The notes under the pieces were generated by a model. The model was not told where the DNA came from. It searched no databases and saw nothing but the letters and a program-made list of their open reading frames with translations. A stretch of DNA of 64,000 nucleotides, taken from Duganella lactea (GTDB lineage Bacteria > Pseudomonadota > Gammaproteobacteria > Burkholderiales > Burkholderiaceae_D). The stretch is taken from assembly GCF_009857505.1 (NCBI RefSeq), contig NZ_WWCP01000010.1:1-64000 (forward strand), given 5' to 3'. The position numbers and the translations under genes were made by a program. This document shows, piece after piece, positions 17,192 through 26,687 of this stretch. Within the stretch, counting starts at the first letter, position 1. Each line of letters begins with the position of its first letter.

Positions 17192-17824
17192 CTAATCCGC
17201 GAAATTACCAGCAAATTTGCGGCACATGTGCAGATAATCGGCGTGTAGACGTTCGACCTGCGCCGTCAACTCCGCAATTCCTGCATTATTGACAATCACA
17301 TCGTCCGCCGCCGCCAGCCTTTGCGCCCGGCTCACTTGTGTCGCCATGATGGCGCGGACTTGCGCTTCCGGCAAATTGTTACGCGCCATCACGCGGGCAA
17401 TTTGCACTTCTTCCGCACAGTCTACCGCCAGCACGCGGGTGACGCGCGCACGCCACGTTCCGGACTCGATCAGCAGCGGCACCGCGTAGATCACATAACT
17501 GCCGCTGGCGGCGGCGCCGGCGGCCAGCGCGGCGTCGCGGATGCGCGGGTGCAGGATGGCTTCCAGCCGCGCCTTGGCGCCGGCGTCGGCGAACACCAGC
17601 GCGCGCATGCGGGCGCGGTCCATGGCGCCGCTGGCGTCGGCGAACCCGGGGCCGAAGGCGCGCACGATGTCGGCCATCGCCGGCCCGTGCGGCGCCGTCA
17701 TGGCGTGGGCGATGACGTCGGTATCGACGATGGTGGCGCCGCGCGCGGCGAACATGTCGGCCACGGTGCTCTTGCCGCTGCCGATGCCGCCGGTCAGGCC
17801 GATGGCGAACGGCGGCTGGCTCAT
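17192..17824 (-). CDS. coaE: Dephospho-CoA kinase
   Basis: A 210-residue P-loop kinase catalysing the last step of coenzyme A synthesis. Walker [18 protein letters not shown] lies near residue 10, followed by [13 protein letters not shown] and the family blocks [19 protein letters not shown] and RVLAVDC. The C-terminal 30 residues are ordinary. The start ATG overlaps the pilD stop (ATGA). A longer open frame upstream to 18403 only reflects pilD in another phase. Confidence 0.97.
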   Translation of the reverse strand: MSQPPFAIGLTGGIGSGKSTVADMFAARGATIVDTDVIAHAMTAPHGPAMADIVRAFGPGFADASGAMDRARMRALVFADAGAKARLEAILHPRIRDAALAAGAAASGSYVIYAVPLLIESGTWRARVTRVLAVDCAEEVQIARVMARNNLPEAQVRAIMATQVSRAQRLAAADDVIVNNAGIAELTAQVERLHADYLHMCRKFAGNFAD

Positions 17825-18693
17825 GGCTGGCCCAGGCGCATGGTCAGGCCCAGCAGCGGGGCGCTGTACAGCATGGCGATCAGGCCGGCGGCGGCCAGGT
17901 AGGGGCCGAACGGAATCGGATTGTTGCGCGCGCGTCGGGCAAAGAGGATCAGGCCGACGCCGACCACCGCCCCCACCAGCGACGACAGCAGCACGATGGC
18001 CGGCAGCATGGTCCAGCCCAGCCACGCGCCCAGCGCGGCCAGCAGCTTGAAGTCGCCGTAGCCCATGCCTTCCTTGCCGGTGGCCAGCTTGAACAGCCAG
18101 TACACCGACCACAGCGCCAGATAACCGGCCGCCGCGCCGATCACCGCGTCCCGCAGCGGCACGAAGGTGCCGTTGATGTTGACCAGCAGGCCGGCCCACA
18201 GCAGCGGATAGGTCAGGTCGTCCGGCAACAGCTTGGTGTCGGCGTCGATGAAGGTCAGGGCGATCAGCACGTACAGGAAGCACAGCGCCGCCAGCCCGGC
18301 CTGGCCGCTGCCGAAGCGCCACACCACCAGCGCCGACAGCGCACCGGTCAGCAGCTCCACCAGTGGATAGCGCGGTGAAATCGCCGCCTTGCAGCCACGG
18401 CACTTGCCGCGCAACGCCAGCCAGCTGAGGACCGGAATGTTTTCCATCGCGGTGATCTGGTGCTGGCAGTGCGGGCAGGCCGAGCGCGGCACCATCAGGT
18501 TGTAGCGGTCGGTGTGCGGCAGCGGCTTGCCGGACTCTTCGGCCACGTAGTTGTCGGACTCGCGCTGCATCATGATCGGCAGGCGGTGGATCACCACGTT
18601 GAGGAAGCTGCCGAACAGCAGGCCGAAGACGCCGGCGATGAGGCTGATGGCGAGGTCGCCGGCGGGGGCGAACAGCAGGGAGGTGTGCAGCAT
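17821..18693 (-). CDS. pilD: Type IV prepilin peptidase/N-methyltransferase PilD
   Basis: A 290-residue membrane enzyme that cleaves type IV prepilins and methylates the new N-terminus. The N-terminal methylase domain has the zinc-type Cys pairs CPHCQH and CRGCKA. Catalytic aspartates sit in [10 protein letters not shown] and GYGDFKLLA. About eight hydrophobic segments are present. It differs from CpaA at 2838-3413, which lacks the methylase domain, so the genome has separate processing enzymes for type IVa and Tad systems. It lies apart from pilB and pilC, with an inserted kinase gene on the other strand. Confidence 0.97.
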   Translation of the reverse strand: MLHTSLLFAPAGDLAISLIAGVFGLLFGSFLNVVIHRLPIMMQRESDNYVAEESGKPLPHTDRYNLMVPRSACPHCQHQITAMENIPVLSWLALRGKCRGCKAAISPRYPLVELLTGALSALVVWRFGSGQAGLAALCFLYVLIALTFIDADTKLLPDDLTYPLLWAGLLVNINGTFVPLRDAVIGAAAGYLALWSVYWLFKLATGKEGMGYGDFKLLAALGAWLGWTMLPAIVLLSSLVGAVVGVGLILFARRARNNPIPFGPYLAAAGLIAMLYSAPLLGLTMRLGQP

Positions 18694-18851
18694 GGGTGGT
18701 TAGCGGGCTTGAATGGTCACGGGCCCCATATTAAAGCATGCGCGCGGCGTTGCGCTGGGTTTTTCGGCCGACACTCCCTCGTCGGGGAGATAGTAAAACG
18801 CCGGCAACGGTGGCAAGGTGTCTGTTCTGTCCTTCCGCTCGGAGCGCGTCC

Positions 18852-19631
18852 TTGTCGTCGTCTTTGCAGACACCGTTATTTTGGCTGCTCGGCTTGCTTT
18901 TAGCATGCCTGGCGGCTGGCGCTGTCTGTCTGCTGTGCCTGCGTCGCCTGCGGCGCGCCTACCATGCCCGGCTGCGCCAGCTGGCCGAGCGCGAGCGTGT
19001 GGCCACCAGCCTGCACGACACGCTGCTGCAAAGCATGCAGGGCATGATCCTGCGCTTCCAGAGCGTCGGCCACCGGATGGCGGCCGACAGCGCGGAGCGC
19101 GCCGCGCTCGAACAAATCCTCGACCAGGCCGACGAGGTGCTGGCCGAGGGACGGCACCAGATTCTGGCGCTGCGCGTGCCGCTGGCCGACGGCGACAGGC
19201 TGAGCCAGGCCCTGGCCGCCGCCGGCCAGGCGCTGCAGGAAACCTTCGACGTGCCGTTCCGCATGCTCATCAGCGGCGACCCGGCGCCGGTCAACGGCGA
19301 CCGCGCCGAGCAGATGTACGCCATCATGCGCGAGGCGCTGGTCAACGCCTTCCAGCACGCGCGGGCCAGCCGCATCGAGCTGTCGCTGGACTACGGCTGC
19401 GCCTTCCTGACGCTGCGGGTGCGCGACAACGGCCGCGGCATGACGCAGCTGCCGGCCGGCTACGCCGCGCTGCGCGAGCGCGCCGCCGCCATGGCCGCCA
19501 GCCTCGACGTCTTGAGCGTGCCGCGGCAGGGCACCGAGGTGATCCTCAAGGTGCCGGGCGAGGTGTGCTACCAGACGCCGCGCGCGCCGCGCCGGCGGCG
19601 CGGCCTGGCGGCCTGGCTGCGGCGGGGCTAG
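18852..19631 (+). CDS. Sensor-less histidine kinase (HisKA_3 + HATPase)
   Basis: About 259 residues. One transmembrane helix (FWLLGLLLACLAAGAVCLLCL) is followed by a short coiled linker, then a DHp domain with ATSLHDTLLQSMQGMILRFQ (phospho-His H55) and a HATPase_c domain with N-box REALVNAFQHARA and G-box RVRDNGRGM. The catalytic parts look intact, but there is no periplasmic or cytosolic sensor. The same C-terminal module is typical of Oxalobacteraceae beta-propeller/Y_Y_Y kinases, so this may be a truncated relative. TTG 18852 with GGAG 7 bases upstream is the best start; ATG 18738 would add a basic, unstructured 38 residues. No response regulator adjoins it. It sits between pilD and pilC on the opposite strand. 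Confidence 0.75.
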   Translation: MSSSLQTPLFWLLGLLLACLAAGAVCLLCLRRLRRAYHARLRQLAERERVATSLHDTLLQSMQGMILRFQSVGHRMAADSAERAALEQILDQADEVLAEGRHQILALRVPLADGDRLSQALAAAGQALQETFDVPFRMLISGDPAPVNGDRAEQMYAIMREALVNAFQHARASRIELSLDYGCAFLTLRVRDNGRGMTQLPAGYAALRERAAAMAASLDVLSVPRQGTEVILKVPGEVCYQTPRAPRRRRGLAAWLRRG

Positions 19632-20857
19632 ACCACCGAGCCGAGCTTGAAGATCGGCAGGTACATGGCCACCACCAGACCGCCGATCAGCACGCCGAGT
19701 ATGACGATGATGGCCGGCTCCATCAGCGAGGCCAGCGCGGCCACCGCCTCGTCCACCTCATCCTCGTAGAAGTCGGCCACCTTGCCCAGCATGGCGTCCA
19801 GCGCGCCGGATTCCTCGCCGATGGCGACCATCTGCGTCACCATATTTGGAAACACCTCGGCGTTCTGCATTGCCACCGTGAGGCTGGTGCCGGTGCTGAC
19901 CTCGGTCTGGATGCGGCGCGTGGCATCCAGATAGACGGCGTTGCCGGCCGCGCCGCCCACCGAGTCCAGCGACTCCACCAGCGGCACGCCGGCGGCGAAC
20001 ATGGTCGACAGCGTGCGCGTCCAGCGGGCGATGGCGGCCTTGCGGACCACCGCGCCGAACACCGGCAGCCGCAGCAGCAGCCGGTCCATGCCGCGCTGCA
20101 TCCGCGGTGAACGCTGCCAGGCGCGCAGGAAGAAGTAGATGCCGGCGCCCAGCCCGCCAAAGATCACATACCACCACTGTACGAAGAAGGCCGACATGGC
20201 CATCACGAACAGGGTTGGCGCCGGCAGACTGGCGCCGAAGCTGGTGAACACCTCCTTGAAGGCCGGCACCACCCAGATCATGATCACCGCCGTCACCAGA
20301 AAGGCCACCGCCAGAATCGACACCGGATACAGCAGCGCCGACTTGATCTTGGCCTTGATGGCCTGGGTCTTTTCCTTGTAGACGGCCAGCCGTGTCAGCA
20401 GGTCCTCCAGAATGCCGGCCTGTTCGCCGGCGCCCACCAGGTTGCAGAACAGTGGATCGAAGTAGCGCGGGAATTTGCGGAACGCCTGATTCAGGCTGGT
20501 GCCGGTCTCGATATCGGCGCGCAACTCCATCACCAGCCGCGACACCGACGGATTGGCGTGGCCCTTGCCGACGATGTCGAACGATTGCAGCAGCGGCACG
20601 CCGGCCTTCATCATGGTCGCCAGCTGGCGGGTGAACAGCGTGATGTCCTTGTCGGTGACGCGCTTGCCGGAGCGGTAGGCCTTCTTCCTGACCTTGGTGA
20701 CCAGGATGCCCTGGCGGCGCAACGTGACATTGACCACCGCCTCGCCGCCGGCGCGCAGCTCGCCGCGCACGGTCTTGCCGGTCTTGTCCTTGCCCTCCCA
20801 GGCGAACACCGATTCCTTGACCTGGATCTGGTTACCCGCGTTGCGCGCTGTCGCCAT
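19628..20857 (-). CDS. pilC: Type IV pilus inner-membrane platform protein PilC
   Basis: A 409-residue polytopic protein that couples the PilB motor to pilus assembly. It contains two GspF repeats (FTRQLATMMKAGVPLLQSFDIVG and WTRTLSTMFAAGVPLVESLDSVGG) and the membrane segments characteristic of the family. The opening FAWEGKDKTGKTVRGEL is standard. ATG 20857 lies 10 bases after the pilB stop. The 3' end overlaps tail-to-tail with the kinase on the other strand by 4 bases. Length is normal. Confidence 0.97.
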   Translation of the reverse strand: MATARNAGNQIQVKESVFAWEGKDKTGKTVRGELRAGGEAVVNVTLRRQGILVTKVRKKAYRSGKRVTDKDITLFTRQLATMMKAGVPLLQSFDIVGKGHANPSVSRLVMELRADIETGTSLNQAFRKFPRYFDPLFCNLVGAGEQAGILEDLLTRLAVYKEKTQAIKAKIKSALLYPVSILAVAFLVTAVIMIWVVPAFKEVFTSFGASLPAPTLFVMAMSAFFVQWWYVIFGGLGAGIYFFLRAWQRSPRMQRGMDRLLLRLPVFGAVVRKAAIARWTRTLSTMFAAGVPLVESLDSVGGAAGNAVYLDATRRIQTEVSTGTSLTVAMQNAEVFPNMVTQMVAIGEESGALDAMLGKVADFYEDEVDEAVAALASLMEPAIIVILGVLIGGLVVAMYLPIFKLGSVV

Positions 20858-20867
20858 GTTCGCCGTC

Positions 20868-22601
20868 CTATTCGTTGGTGCAGCCCAGCACTTCTTCCAG
20901 GCTGGTCAGTCCGGCCTTGACCTTGGCCAGGCCGGACTGGCGCAGCGTGCGCACGCCCTCGGCCTCGGCCTGGGCGGCGATTTGCAGCGCGTTGCCGTGG
21001 GCCAGGATCAGCGCCTCGATCGCCGGCGTGATCGGCATCATCTGGTAGATGCCGACGCGGCCCTTGTAGCCGCCGCCGTTGCAGCGCTCGCAGCCGACCG
21101 GGCCGTAGGGGCGCCATGCGCCGTCCAGCTCGGCCGCCGTGAAGCCGGCCTTGAGCAGCCGCTCGGGTGCAATGTCGAGCGGCTGCTTGCAGCCGCACAG
21201 GCGGCGCGCCAGGCGCTGGGCGGTGATCAGGATCACCGACGAGGCGATGTTGAACGGCGCCACCCCCATGTTCAGCAGCCGGGTGAGGGTGGATGGCGCG
21301 TCGTTGGTGTGCAGCGTGGAAAATACCATGTGCCCGGTCTGGGCCGCCTTGATGGCGATGTCGGCGGTTTCCAGGTCGCGGATCTCGCCGACCATGATCA
21401 CGTCCGGGTCCTGGCGCAGGAAGGACCTCAGCGCCACCGCGAAGGTCAGGCCGGCCTTGTCGTTGACGTTGACCTGGTTGACGCCCGGCAGGTTGATCTC
21501 GGCCGGGTCTTCGGCGGTGGAGATGTTGATGCCCGGCTGGTTGAGCAGGTTGAGACAGGTGTACAGCGACACCGTCTTGCCCGAGCCGGTCGGCCCGGTC
21601 ACCAGCACCATGCCGTGCGGGCGCCGGATCGCGTCCAGCAGCAGTTGCTGCTGGGCCGGCTCGTAGCCGAGCAGATCGATGCCCATCTGCGCCTGCGTGG
21701 CGTCGAGTATGCGCATGACGGTTTTTTCGCCGAACAGCGTCGGCAGCGTCGAGATCCGCAGGTCGACGGTCTTGGTGGGCGAGACGATCAGGCGCATGCG
21801 GCCGTCCTGCGGCACGCGTTTCTCCGCGATGTCGAGCTTGGCCAGCACCTTGATCCGCGAGACCAGCTTGTCCTTGATCGAAATCGGCGGCTGCGCGTGT
21901 TCGATCAGCACGCCGTCGACGCGGAAGCGGATGCGGTAGAACTTCTCGAACGGTTCGAAGTGCAGGTCGGAGGCGCCCAGGTTGACCGCGTCCAGCAGCA
22001 TCTTGTTGAGGAAGCGCACCACCGGCGCGTCCTCGACCTCGCTGGCGGCGTCGGCGGCGGCCGGCGTTGGCGCCACCACCTCTTCCTCGGCGAACTGGAT
22101 GTCGCCGCCGTCGCCGGCCAGCTCGGCGATGCTTTGCTCGCTGCTGGTGTCGAGGCGGGCCAGCAGTTGTAGCAGCGCGTCGTGGGCCACGATCACCGGT
22201 TCGACCGTCGATTCGGTCTGGAACTTGATCTGGTCCAGCGCCTGGGTGTTGGTCGGATCGGAGATGGCCACCGCCATCTTATTGCCGCGCCGCGACAGCG
22301 CGACGACGCGCTGCGACTGCATCAGCTTGTTATCGATGATCTTGGCGGGCAAGGCCTCCGGGTGCAGCGCCTGGACGTCCAGCAAAGGGTAGGCGAAGGT
22401 ATCGGCGCAGAAGGCGGCCAGTGTCCGGGCGTCGATCGCGCCGCTGGCCAGCAGCACATCGATGAAGGCGGCCTTGTCGGCGACGGCCTTTTTTTGCAGC
22501 GCTTCGGCCTGGCTCGTGGTCAGCCGCCCGGCTTGCAACAACGCCCGCGCCAGCCCCGGCAACGGGGCGCCTGCGACTGCGTTTGGTAGGACAGCGGCCA
22601 T
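20868..22601 (-). CDS. pilB: Type IV pilus extension ATPase PilB
   Basis: A 577-residue hexameric ATPase that powers pilus extension. An N-terminal MshEN-like domain (residues about 10-150) precedes the secretion ATPase core: Walker A GPTGSGKT, Asp box ISTAEDPAE, Walker B DVIMVGEIRD and His box FSTLHTND. The zinc tetracysteine is present as CGCKQ and CERCNGGG. ATG 22601 opens MAAVLPNAV. An acidic Ala/Pro linker near residue 170 (GDIQFAEEEVV) is common in the family. pilB and pilC form one operon. Confidence 0.97.
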   Translation of the reverse strand: MAAVLPNAVAGAPLPGLARALLQAGRLTTSQAEALQKKAVADKAAFIDVLLASGAIDARTLAAFCADTFAYPLLDVQALHPEALPAKIIDNKLMQSQRVVALSRRGNKMAVAISDPTNTQALDQIKFQTESTVEPVIVAHDALLQLLARLDTSSEQSIAELAGDGGDIQFAEEEVVAPTPAAADAASEVEDAPVVRFLNKMLLDAVNLGASDLHFEPFEKFYRIRFRVDGVLIEHAQPPISIKDKLVSRIKVLAKLDIAEKRVPQDGRMRLIVSPTKTVDLRISTLPTLFGEKTVMRILDATQAQMGIDLLGYEPAQQQLLLDAIRRPHGMVLVTGPTGSGKTVSLYTCLNLLNQPGINISTAEDPAEINLPGVNQVNVNDKAGLTFAVALRSFLRQDPDVIMVGEIRDLETADIAIKAAQTGHMVFSTLHTNDAPSTLTRLLNMGVAPFNIASSVILITAQRLARRLCGCKQPLDIAPERLLKAGFTAAELDGAWRPYGPVGCERCNGGGYKGRVGIYQMMPITPAIEALILAHGNALQIAAQAEAEGVRTLRQSGLAKVKAGLTSLEEVLGCTNE

Positions 22602-22725
22602 ACAAGCGTCGGGTCAGGTTGGAGGAGGGCGGATCGGTAAAGGATGCTCCCCGGCATTACGTTGGTAAAGCCGTTATCACCAGTGTACTCCGCTCTGTCG
22701 CGCGCGCCTACGCGTTTGCGCGGCC

Positions 22726-24015
22726 TTAGCGCATGCCCTTGTTGTCGGCGCGCCGCAGTTTGACCACCTTGATGGCCTGGTCGTGCACCTGCACCACTTC
22801 GATGATGCACTGGTCGACCTTGAGGCTGATCGGCGCCTCTGGAATTTCTTGCAATAGTTCCAGCAGCATACCGTTCAGGGTCTTCGGGCCGTCGAGCGGG
22901 AAGTGCAGGTCGAGGCGCTTGTTGACGTCGCGTAAAGGCGTGGTGCCGTCCAGCAGGCAGGCGCCGCTGGCGTCCCAGCCGAAGCTTTCCGCCTTGGCCG
23001 CACCCGGGGTGGAGGTGGTGAACTCGCCGATCATCTCTTCGATGATATCGTCCAGCGTGACCAGGCCCTGCACCTCGCCGTACTCGTCGACGATGATGCC
23101 CAGCCGTTCCTTGTTCTCCTGAAAATATTGCAATTGCGTGAACAGGCGCGTGTCTTGCGGGATGAAATACGGTGTCGTCAGCAGCGCGCGGAAGTGTTCG
23201 GTGGTCAGTTCGTCTTCCTGGTTCAGCAGCGCGACCGCCTTGCGCACGTGCAGAATGCCGACGATGCGGTTGATCTCGCCTTCGTAGACGGGCAGCTTGT
23301 TGTGGTAGCAGGTGGTCAGCTCGCGCTTGATTTCCTCGACCGGCAGGTTCAGGTTCAGCGCCTCGATCTGCGCGCGCGGCGTCATGATGTCCTCGACCGA
23401 GATGGTTTCCAGGTCGAACAGGTTGAGCAGGATGCTCTTGTGCTTTTGCGGGATGAAATGGCCGCCTTCCAGCACGATCGAGCGCAGTTCCTCCGGCGAC
23501 AGGCGCGGATCGTGCTGGTGCGCGCCGACGGTGATGCCGAACACCTTCAGCAATTGCGACACGAACAGGTTGACGAACCAGATCATCGGCTTGGCCAGCG
23601 CCATCAGCGGCCGCAGCACCATGCTGGTCGGCAGCGCGATTTTTTCCGGGAAGGTGGCGCCGATGACCTTGGGCGAAATCTCGGCGAACACGATCAGCAG
23701 GAAGGCCACCGCGCCGGTGGAAATGGTGATGACGTTGTCGTCGTGGCCGAAGGACTGGATGGCGATCGAGGTCACCAGCGCGGTGGCGGCGGCGTTGAAC
23801 AGCGTATTGGCGATCAGCACCAGCGACAGCAGCTTATCGGTGCGTTCGAGCAGCCACAGCGTGGTGATGGCGCGGCGGCTGCCACGCTTGGCCTCATGGC
23901 GCAGGCGATACTTGTTGGCCGCCATCAGGGCGGTTTCGGCCATCGCGAAGAAGGCGGAACAGAGAATCAGGAAGAAGAGTGCAAGAAATTGCACCCAAAG
24001 GGGAACGGTATCCAA
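22726..24015 (-). CDS. CorC/HlyC-family hemolysin-like transporter (CNNM/DUF21 + CBS)
   Basis: A 429-residue membrane protein. Residues 1-200 are a DUF21/CNNM domain with four hydrophobic segments (CSAFFAMAETALMAANKYRL). Two CBS domains follow (EDIMTPRAQIEALNL; LGIIVDEYGEVQGLVTLDDIIEEMIGE), then a CorC_HlyC C-terminal domain. Relatives act in Mg2+ and Co2+ homeostasis; hemolysin is a historical name. The start is a TTG at 24015, supported because the translation begins at once with the family N-terminus (DTVPLWVQFLALFFLILC) and no in-frame ATG lies nearby. It is monocistronic in appearance. Confidence 0.92.
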   Translation of the reverse strand: MDTVPLWVQFLALFFLILCSAFFAMAETALMAANKYRLRHEAKRGSRRAITTLWLLERTDKLLSLVLIANTLFNAAATALVTSIAIQSFGHDDNVITISTGAVAFLLIVFAEISPKVIGATFPEKIALPTSMVLRPLMALAKPMIWFVNLFVSQLLKVFGITVGAHQHDPRLSPEELRSIVLEGGHFIPQKHKSILLNLFDLETISVEDIMTPRAQIEALNLNLPVEEIKRELTTCYHNKLPVYEGEINRIVGILHVRKAVALLNQEDELTTEHFRALLTTPYFIPQDTRLFTQLQYFQENKERLGIIVDEYGEVQGLVTLDDIIEEMIGEFTTSTPGAAKAESFGWDASGACLLDGTTPLRDVNKRLDLHFPLDGPKTLNGMLLELLQEIPEAPISLKVDQCIIEVVQVHDQAIKVVKLRRADNKGMR

Positions 24016-24093
24016 GGGAAAGTGGCAGACCGGTCAGGCGCCAGCAGAACGCAATAGCGCAAATTCTAAGTCAATGATGAGTTACGTGCAACT

Positions 24094-24108
24094 CCGGTGT
24101 CAGGTCTG
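24094..24108. repeat. Half copy of the GTGTCAGGTCTG repeat
   Basis: The sequence CCGGTGTCAGGTCTG is identical to the outer arm of the long inverted repeat after secA (13481-13495) but has no partner arm here. It lies 4 bases beyond the 3' end of the VOC-family gene and upstream of the CorC-like gene. Confidence 0.55.
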
Positions 24109-24112
24109 CTGT

Positions 24113-24727
24113 TCAGTATCGGAAGATCAGTGGCAGGATGGGACGGAAGTCGTGCGTGAGGCCGCGCATTTCGTCGTCAAAGCTGATTTCCAGCAGGTGT
24201 TCTTTGCCTTCGGCGAAGGTGACGTCGCTGCCGAGGGCCGCCGCCGACAGGGCTGCCACAGCCGGCAGGGTGCAGCGCACGGCGCTGATGCGGTTCAGGC
24301 CCGCCGCGTGATCGGGCGGCGGTGGCAGGCTTTTGCCGCCGGCGAGGTAGAACCACATCGGCTCCGAGAGCGGCGCTTCGCTGGCGATGCCGATGCTCAT
24401 GCCCGGCGGCAGATAGGATGGCTGGTAGTCGAACACTGGGAAAGCCGGCGTGCCGGCATCGCGGAAGCAGATGCCGAATGGCGAGGCGGCGCTGTCGGCA
24501 CACAGGCGTTCGCCCAGCGTGGTCGGCGCGGTCAGCGGGCTGGCGACTTCCGCCGCGTCGGCAATCCACAGCAGTTCGAGGAAGGCGTTGGCGAAGAAGA
24601 AGCGGCGGTTGGCCGTGCCTTGGCCGGGATGCACGTTGCCGCTGCCCTCGGTCAGACCAAACGCGCGCAGCGCCTCGGCTTCCGGCGCGCCAGGTGTCGC
24701 GCGGATGAAGATGTGGTCTGGTTTCAT
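24113..24727 (-). CDS. VOC-family (glyoxalase-like) protein
   Basis: A 204-residue cytoplasmic protein. The opening PDHIFIRATPGAPEAEALRAFGLTEG and later FLELLWI resemble the beta-alpha-beta start of VOC/glyoxalase-like domains. The second half is less typical, with a Pro-rich stretch (SLPPPPDHAAG). The substrate cannot be told. ATG 24727 overlaps the stop of the upstream gene (ATGA). It is the third gene of a coupled operon with a TPR-methyltransferase and an unknown protein. Confidence 0.7.
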   Translation of the reverse strand: MKPDHIFIRATPGAPEAEALRAFGLTEGSGNVHPGQGTANRRFFFANAFLELLWIADAAEVASPLTAPTTLGERLCADSAASPFGICFRDAGTPAFPVFDYQPSYLPPGMSIGIASEAPLSEPMWFYLAGGKSLPPPPDHAAGLNRISAVRCTLPAVAALSAAALGSDVTFAEGKEHLLEISFDDEMRGLTHDFRPILPLIFRY

Positions 24728-25170
24728 TGCCAAGGCGTCCGCACTTCCAGCGTGGCTTCGTCACAATGGCCGTTGCTGATCGCATCCAGCGCTCGTATAA
24801 AATCATCCAGCAGTGCCGGTTCGGTCATCAAGTGCATATGGGCCTCGTTGGCGACATGCTTTTTGCCGAAGTCGAAGAAATTGGTTTGCATGTGAATCGT
24901 GATGCAGATCTTCCCGCGCTCGATAAACTGTAAGCGGGCGTGAAATCCACCCGCCGCGTATTCCGGTCCAAACTCGCCGAAGCGCAGATCACAGATGCCG
25001 CCATAGATCTGCGTCTTGAACTGCTCCAGCCGCGCCACGGTATTCGCCAGCTCGCTCTGCCCGACGTAGACTTCGTTGCAAAAGACCGAGACGACATTGC
25101 TGACGCTGATCTCCAGCGTGACCATGTGATCGTCGGTCATCACTTTGCGCATCGTGATTTTTTCAGCCAT
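24724..25170 (-). CDS. Hypothetical protein, 148 residues
   Basis: I do not recognise this family. The protein is soluble, without signal peptide or membrane segments, and predicted mainly beta in the first half (MVTLEISVSNVVSVFCNEVYVG; HARLQFIERGKICITIHMQ). The C-terminal third is helical and acidic (EPALLDDFIRALDAISNGHCDEAT). ATG 25170 has GAGG upstream, 3 bases after the TPR-methyltransferase stop. The tight coupling to its neighbours suggests a shared function, but nothing in the sequence names it. Confidence 0.7.
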   Translation of the reverse strand: MAEKITMRKVMTDDHMVTLEISVSNVVSVFCNEVYVGQSELANTVARLEQFKTQIYGGICDLRFGEFGPEYAAGGFHARLQFIERGKICITIHMQTNFFDFGKKHVANEAHMHLMTEPALLDDFIRALDAISNGHCDEATLEVRTPWQ

Positions 25171-25173
25171 GGG

Positions 25174-26667
25174 CTACCTCGTCATAATCAGTGCATGGGC
25201 GGCGATCGGCGCGCCGTTTTCTTCGCGCGCGTCCAGCGCCTGCGTGGCCAGTACGGTGAAGCCGGTTTCTGTGGCCAGGCGTTGCAGGTAGGCCAGCGTG
25301 TGAGCGTAGCGGTTGGAGGGGCGTAGCACGTAGTCGGCGCCTTCGCCGGCTTCGACCGAGAAGCAGAAGCGTCCACCGGGACGCAGCGCCGCGTGCACCG
25401 CGCGGAACACCGGCGCCAGATCGCCGATGTAGACGAAGACGTCGGCGGCGACCGCAAGGTCGAAGGCGGCGTCGCGGCCGTCCAGATAGGCCAGCAGGTC
25501 GGCACAGGTTAGTTCGTCGTACAGGCCGCGTTGCGCCGCCTTGTCCAGCATTTGTTGTGACAGGTCGATGCCGTGCAGCTTGCGCGAGTAAGCCCGCAGG
25601 TACGGGCCGCACAAGCCGGTGCCGCAGCCCAGGTCCAGCGTCGATAGCTCGGACGATGGCGCCACGTGGCGCAGCAGCGCGTCCAGCACGGCCGGCGTTT
25701 TGTAGCCCAGTACTTCGGTCAGATGCTGGTCGAAGTGGTTGGCGTATTGGTCGAACAGCGAGCGCACATAATCGTTGGGCAGCGTGGCCGGCGTTTCGCC
25801 TGCGCCGACGGAGGCCAGCGCGAAGGCGATGGTTTCGGGATTGTCGCCATGCGCCAGCGCGGCGCGGTAGGCGTCGACGGCTTCCTCGCGCCGGCCCAAA
25901 GAGCGCAGCGCGTTGCCGCGTTGGTAGTGCGCCAGCGCGTCATCGGGTTTGTGCTTCAGCGCCTGATCGTAGCTGTCCAGCGCCGCCGCGAATTCGCCCA
26001 GCCGATGCAGCGAGGCGCCTTGCGCGCTGTACGCCTCCGCCCAGTCGGGACGCAGATGAATGGCGCGGTCGAAGCTTTCCACCGCTTCCGGCAGATAGCG
26101 CAGGCAGTGCAGCGCGTGGCCGCGTGCCAGCCAGGCGTCGGCGTAGCGGTCTTTGAGGTTGAGCGCGTCCTCGGCCGCGCCCAGCGCGTCCAGATAGCGT
26201 CCCTGATCCTGCAGGACGATGGCGCGGTTGCAGTGCGCCTCGGCGTATTGCGGCTGAATCGCCAGCGCGCGCTGGTAGCTGTCCAGCGCCTCATCCGGTC
26301 TGCCAAGCCGGCGCAGCGCGTTGCCGCGATTGCTCCAGGCCAGCGCATAGGAAGGATGGAGCGCCAGCGCGCGCTCGTGGCTGGCCAGCGCCTCCTCGGC
26401 CCGACCGAGGTCCAGCAGCGCCACGCCAAGATTGCAGTGGGCGGCGGCCTGGCTGTCGTTGACCGCGATCGCACGCGCGATCAGGTCGATGGCGCCGGCG
26501 GCGTCGCCCTGCTGGCGCGCGATCACGCCCAGCAGATGCAGCGCATCAAATTGCCGTGGATTGAGTTCGAGGACCTGCCGGTACAGCGCCTGCGCCGGCT
26601 GTAGCCGTCCCTGCTGATGCAGGGAGACGGCTTGTTCAAGGAGGGATGCGGCCAGTGATTCAGTCAT
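25174..26667 (-). CDS. TPR-repeat SAM-dependent methyltransferase
   Basis: A 497-residue two-part protein. Residues 1-290 carry about eight TPR repeats (for example AHCNLGVALLDLGRAEEALASHERALAL, AEAHCNRAIVLQDQGRY). Residues 310-497 are a class I methyltransferase with SAM motif LDLGCGTGLCGPYL, then GIDLSQQMLDKA and FDLAVAADVFVYIGDL. Proteins with this fusion are common in Oxalobacteraceae and Burkholderiales. The target is unknown; the TPR part suggests a protein partner. It heads a three-gene operon. Confidence 0.85.
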   Translation of the reverse strand: MTESLAASLLEQAVSLHQQGRLQPAQALYRQVLELNPRQFDALHLLGVIARQQGDAAGAIDLIARAIAVNDSQAAAHCNLGVALLDLGRAEEALASHERALALHPSYALAWSNRGNALRRLGRPDEALDSYQRALAIQPQYAEAHCNRAIVLQDQGRYLDALGAAEDALNLKDRYADAWLARGHALHCLRYLPEAVESFDRAIHLRPDWAEAYSAQGASLHRLGEFAAALDSYDQALKHKPDDALAHYQRGNALRSLGRREEAVDAYRAALAHGDNPETIAFALASVGAGETPATLPNDYVRSLFDQYANHFDQHLTEVLGYKTPAVLDALLRHVAPSSELSTLDLGCGTGLCGPYLRAYSRKLHGIDLSQQMLDKAAQRGLYDELTCADLLAYLDGRDAAFDLAVAADVFVYIGDLAPVFRAVHAALRPGGRFCFSVEAGEGADYVLRPSNRYAHTLAYLQRLATETGFTVLATQALDAREENGAPIAAHALIMTR

Positions 26668-26687
26668 AGTGCCCGCATCTTATCATT

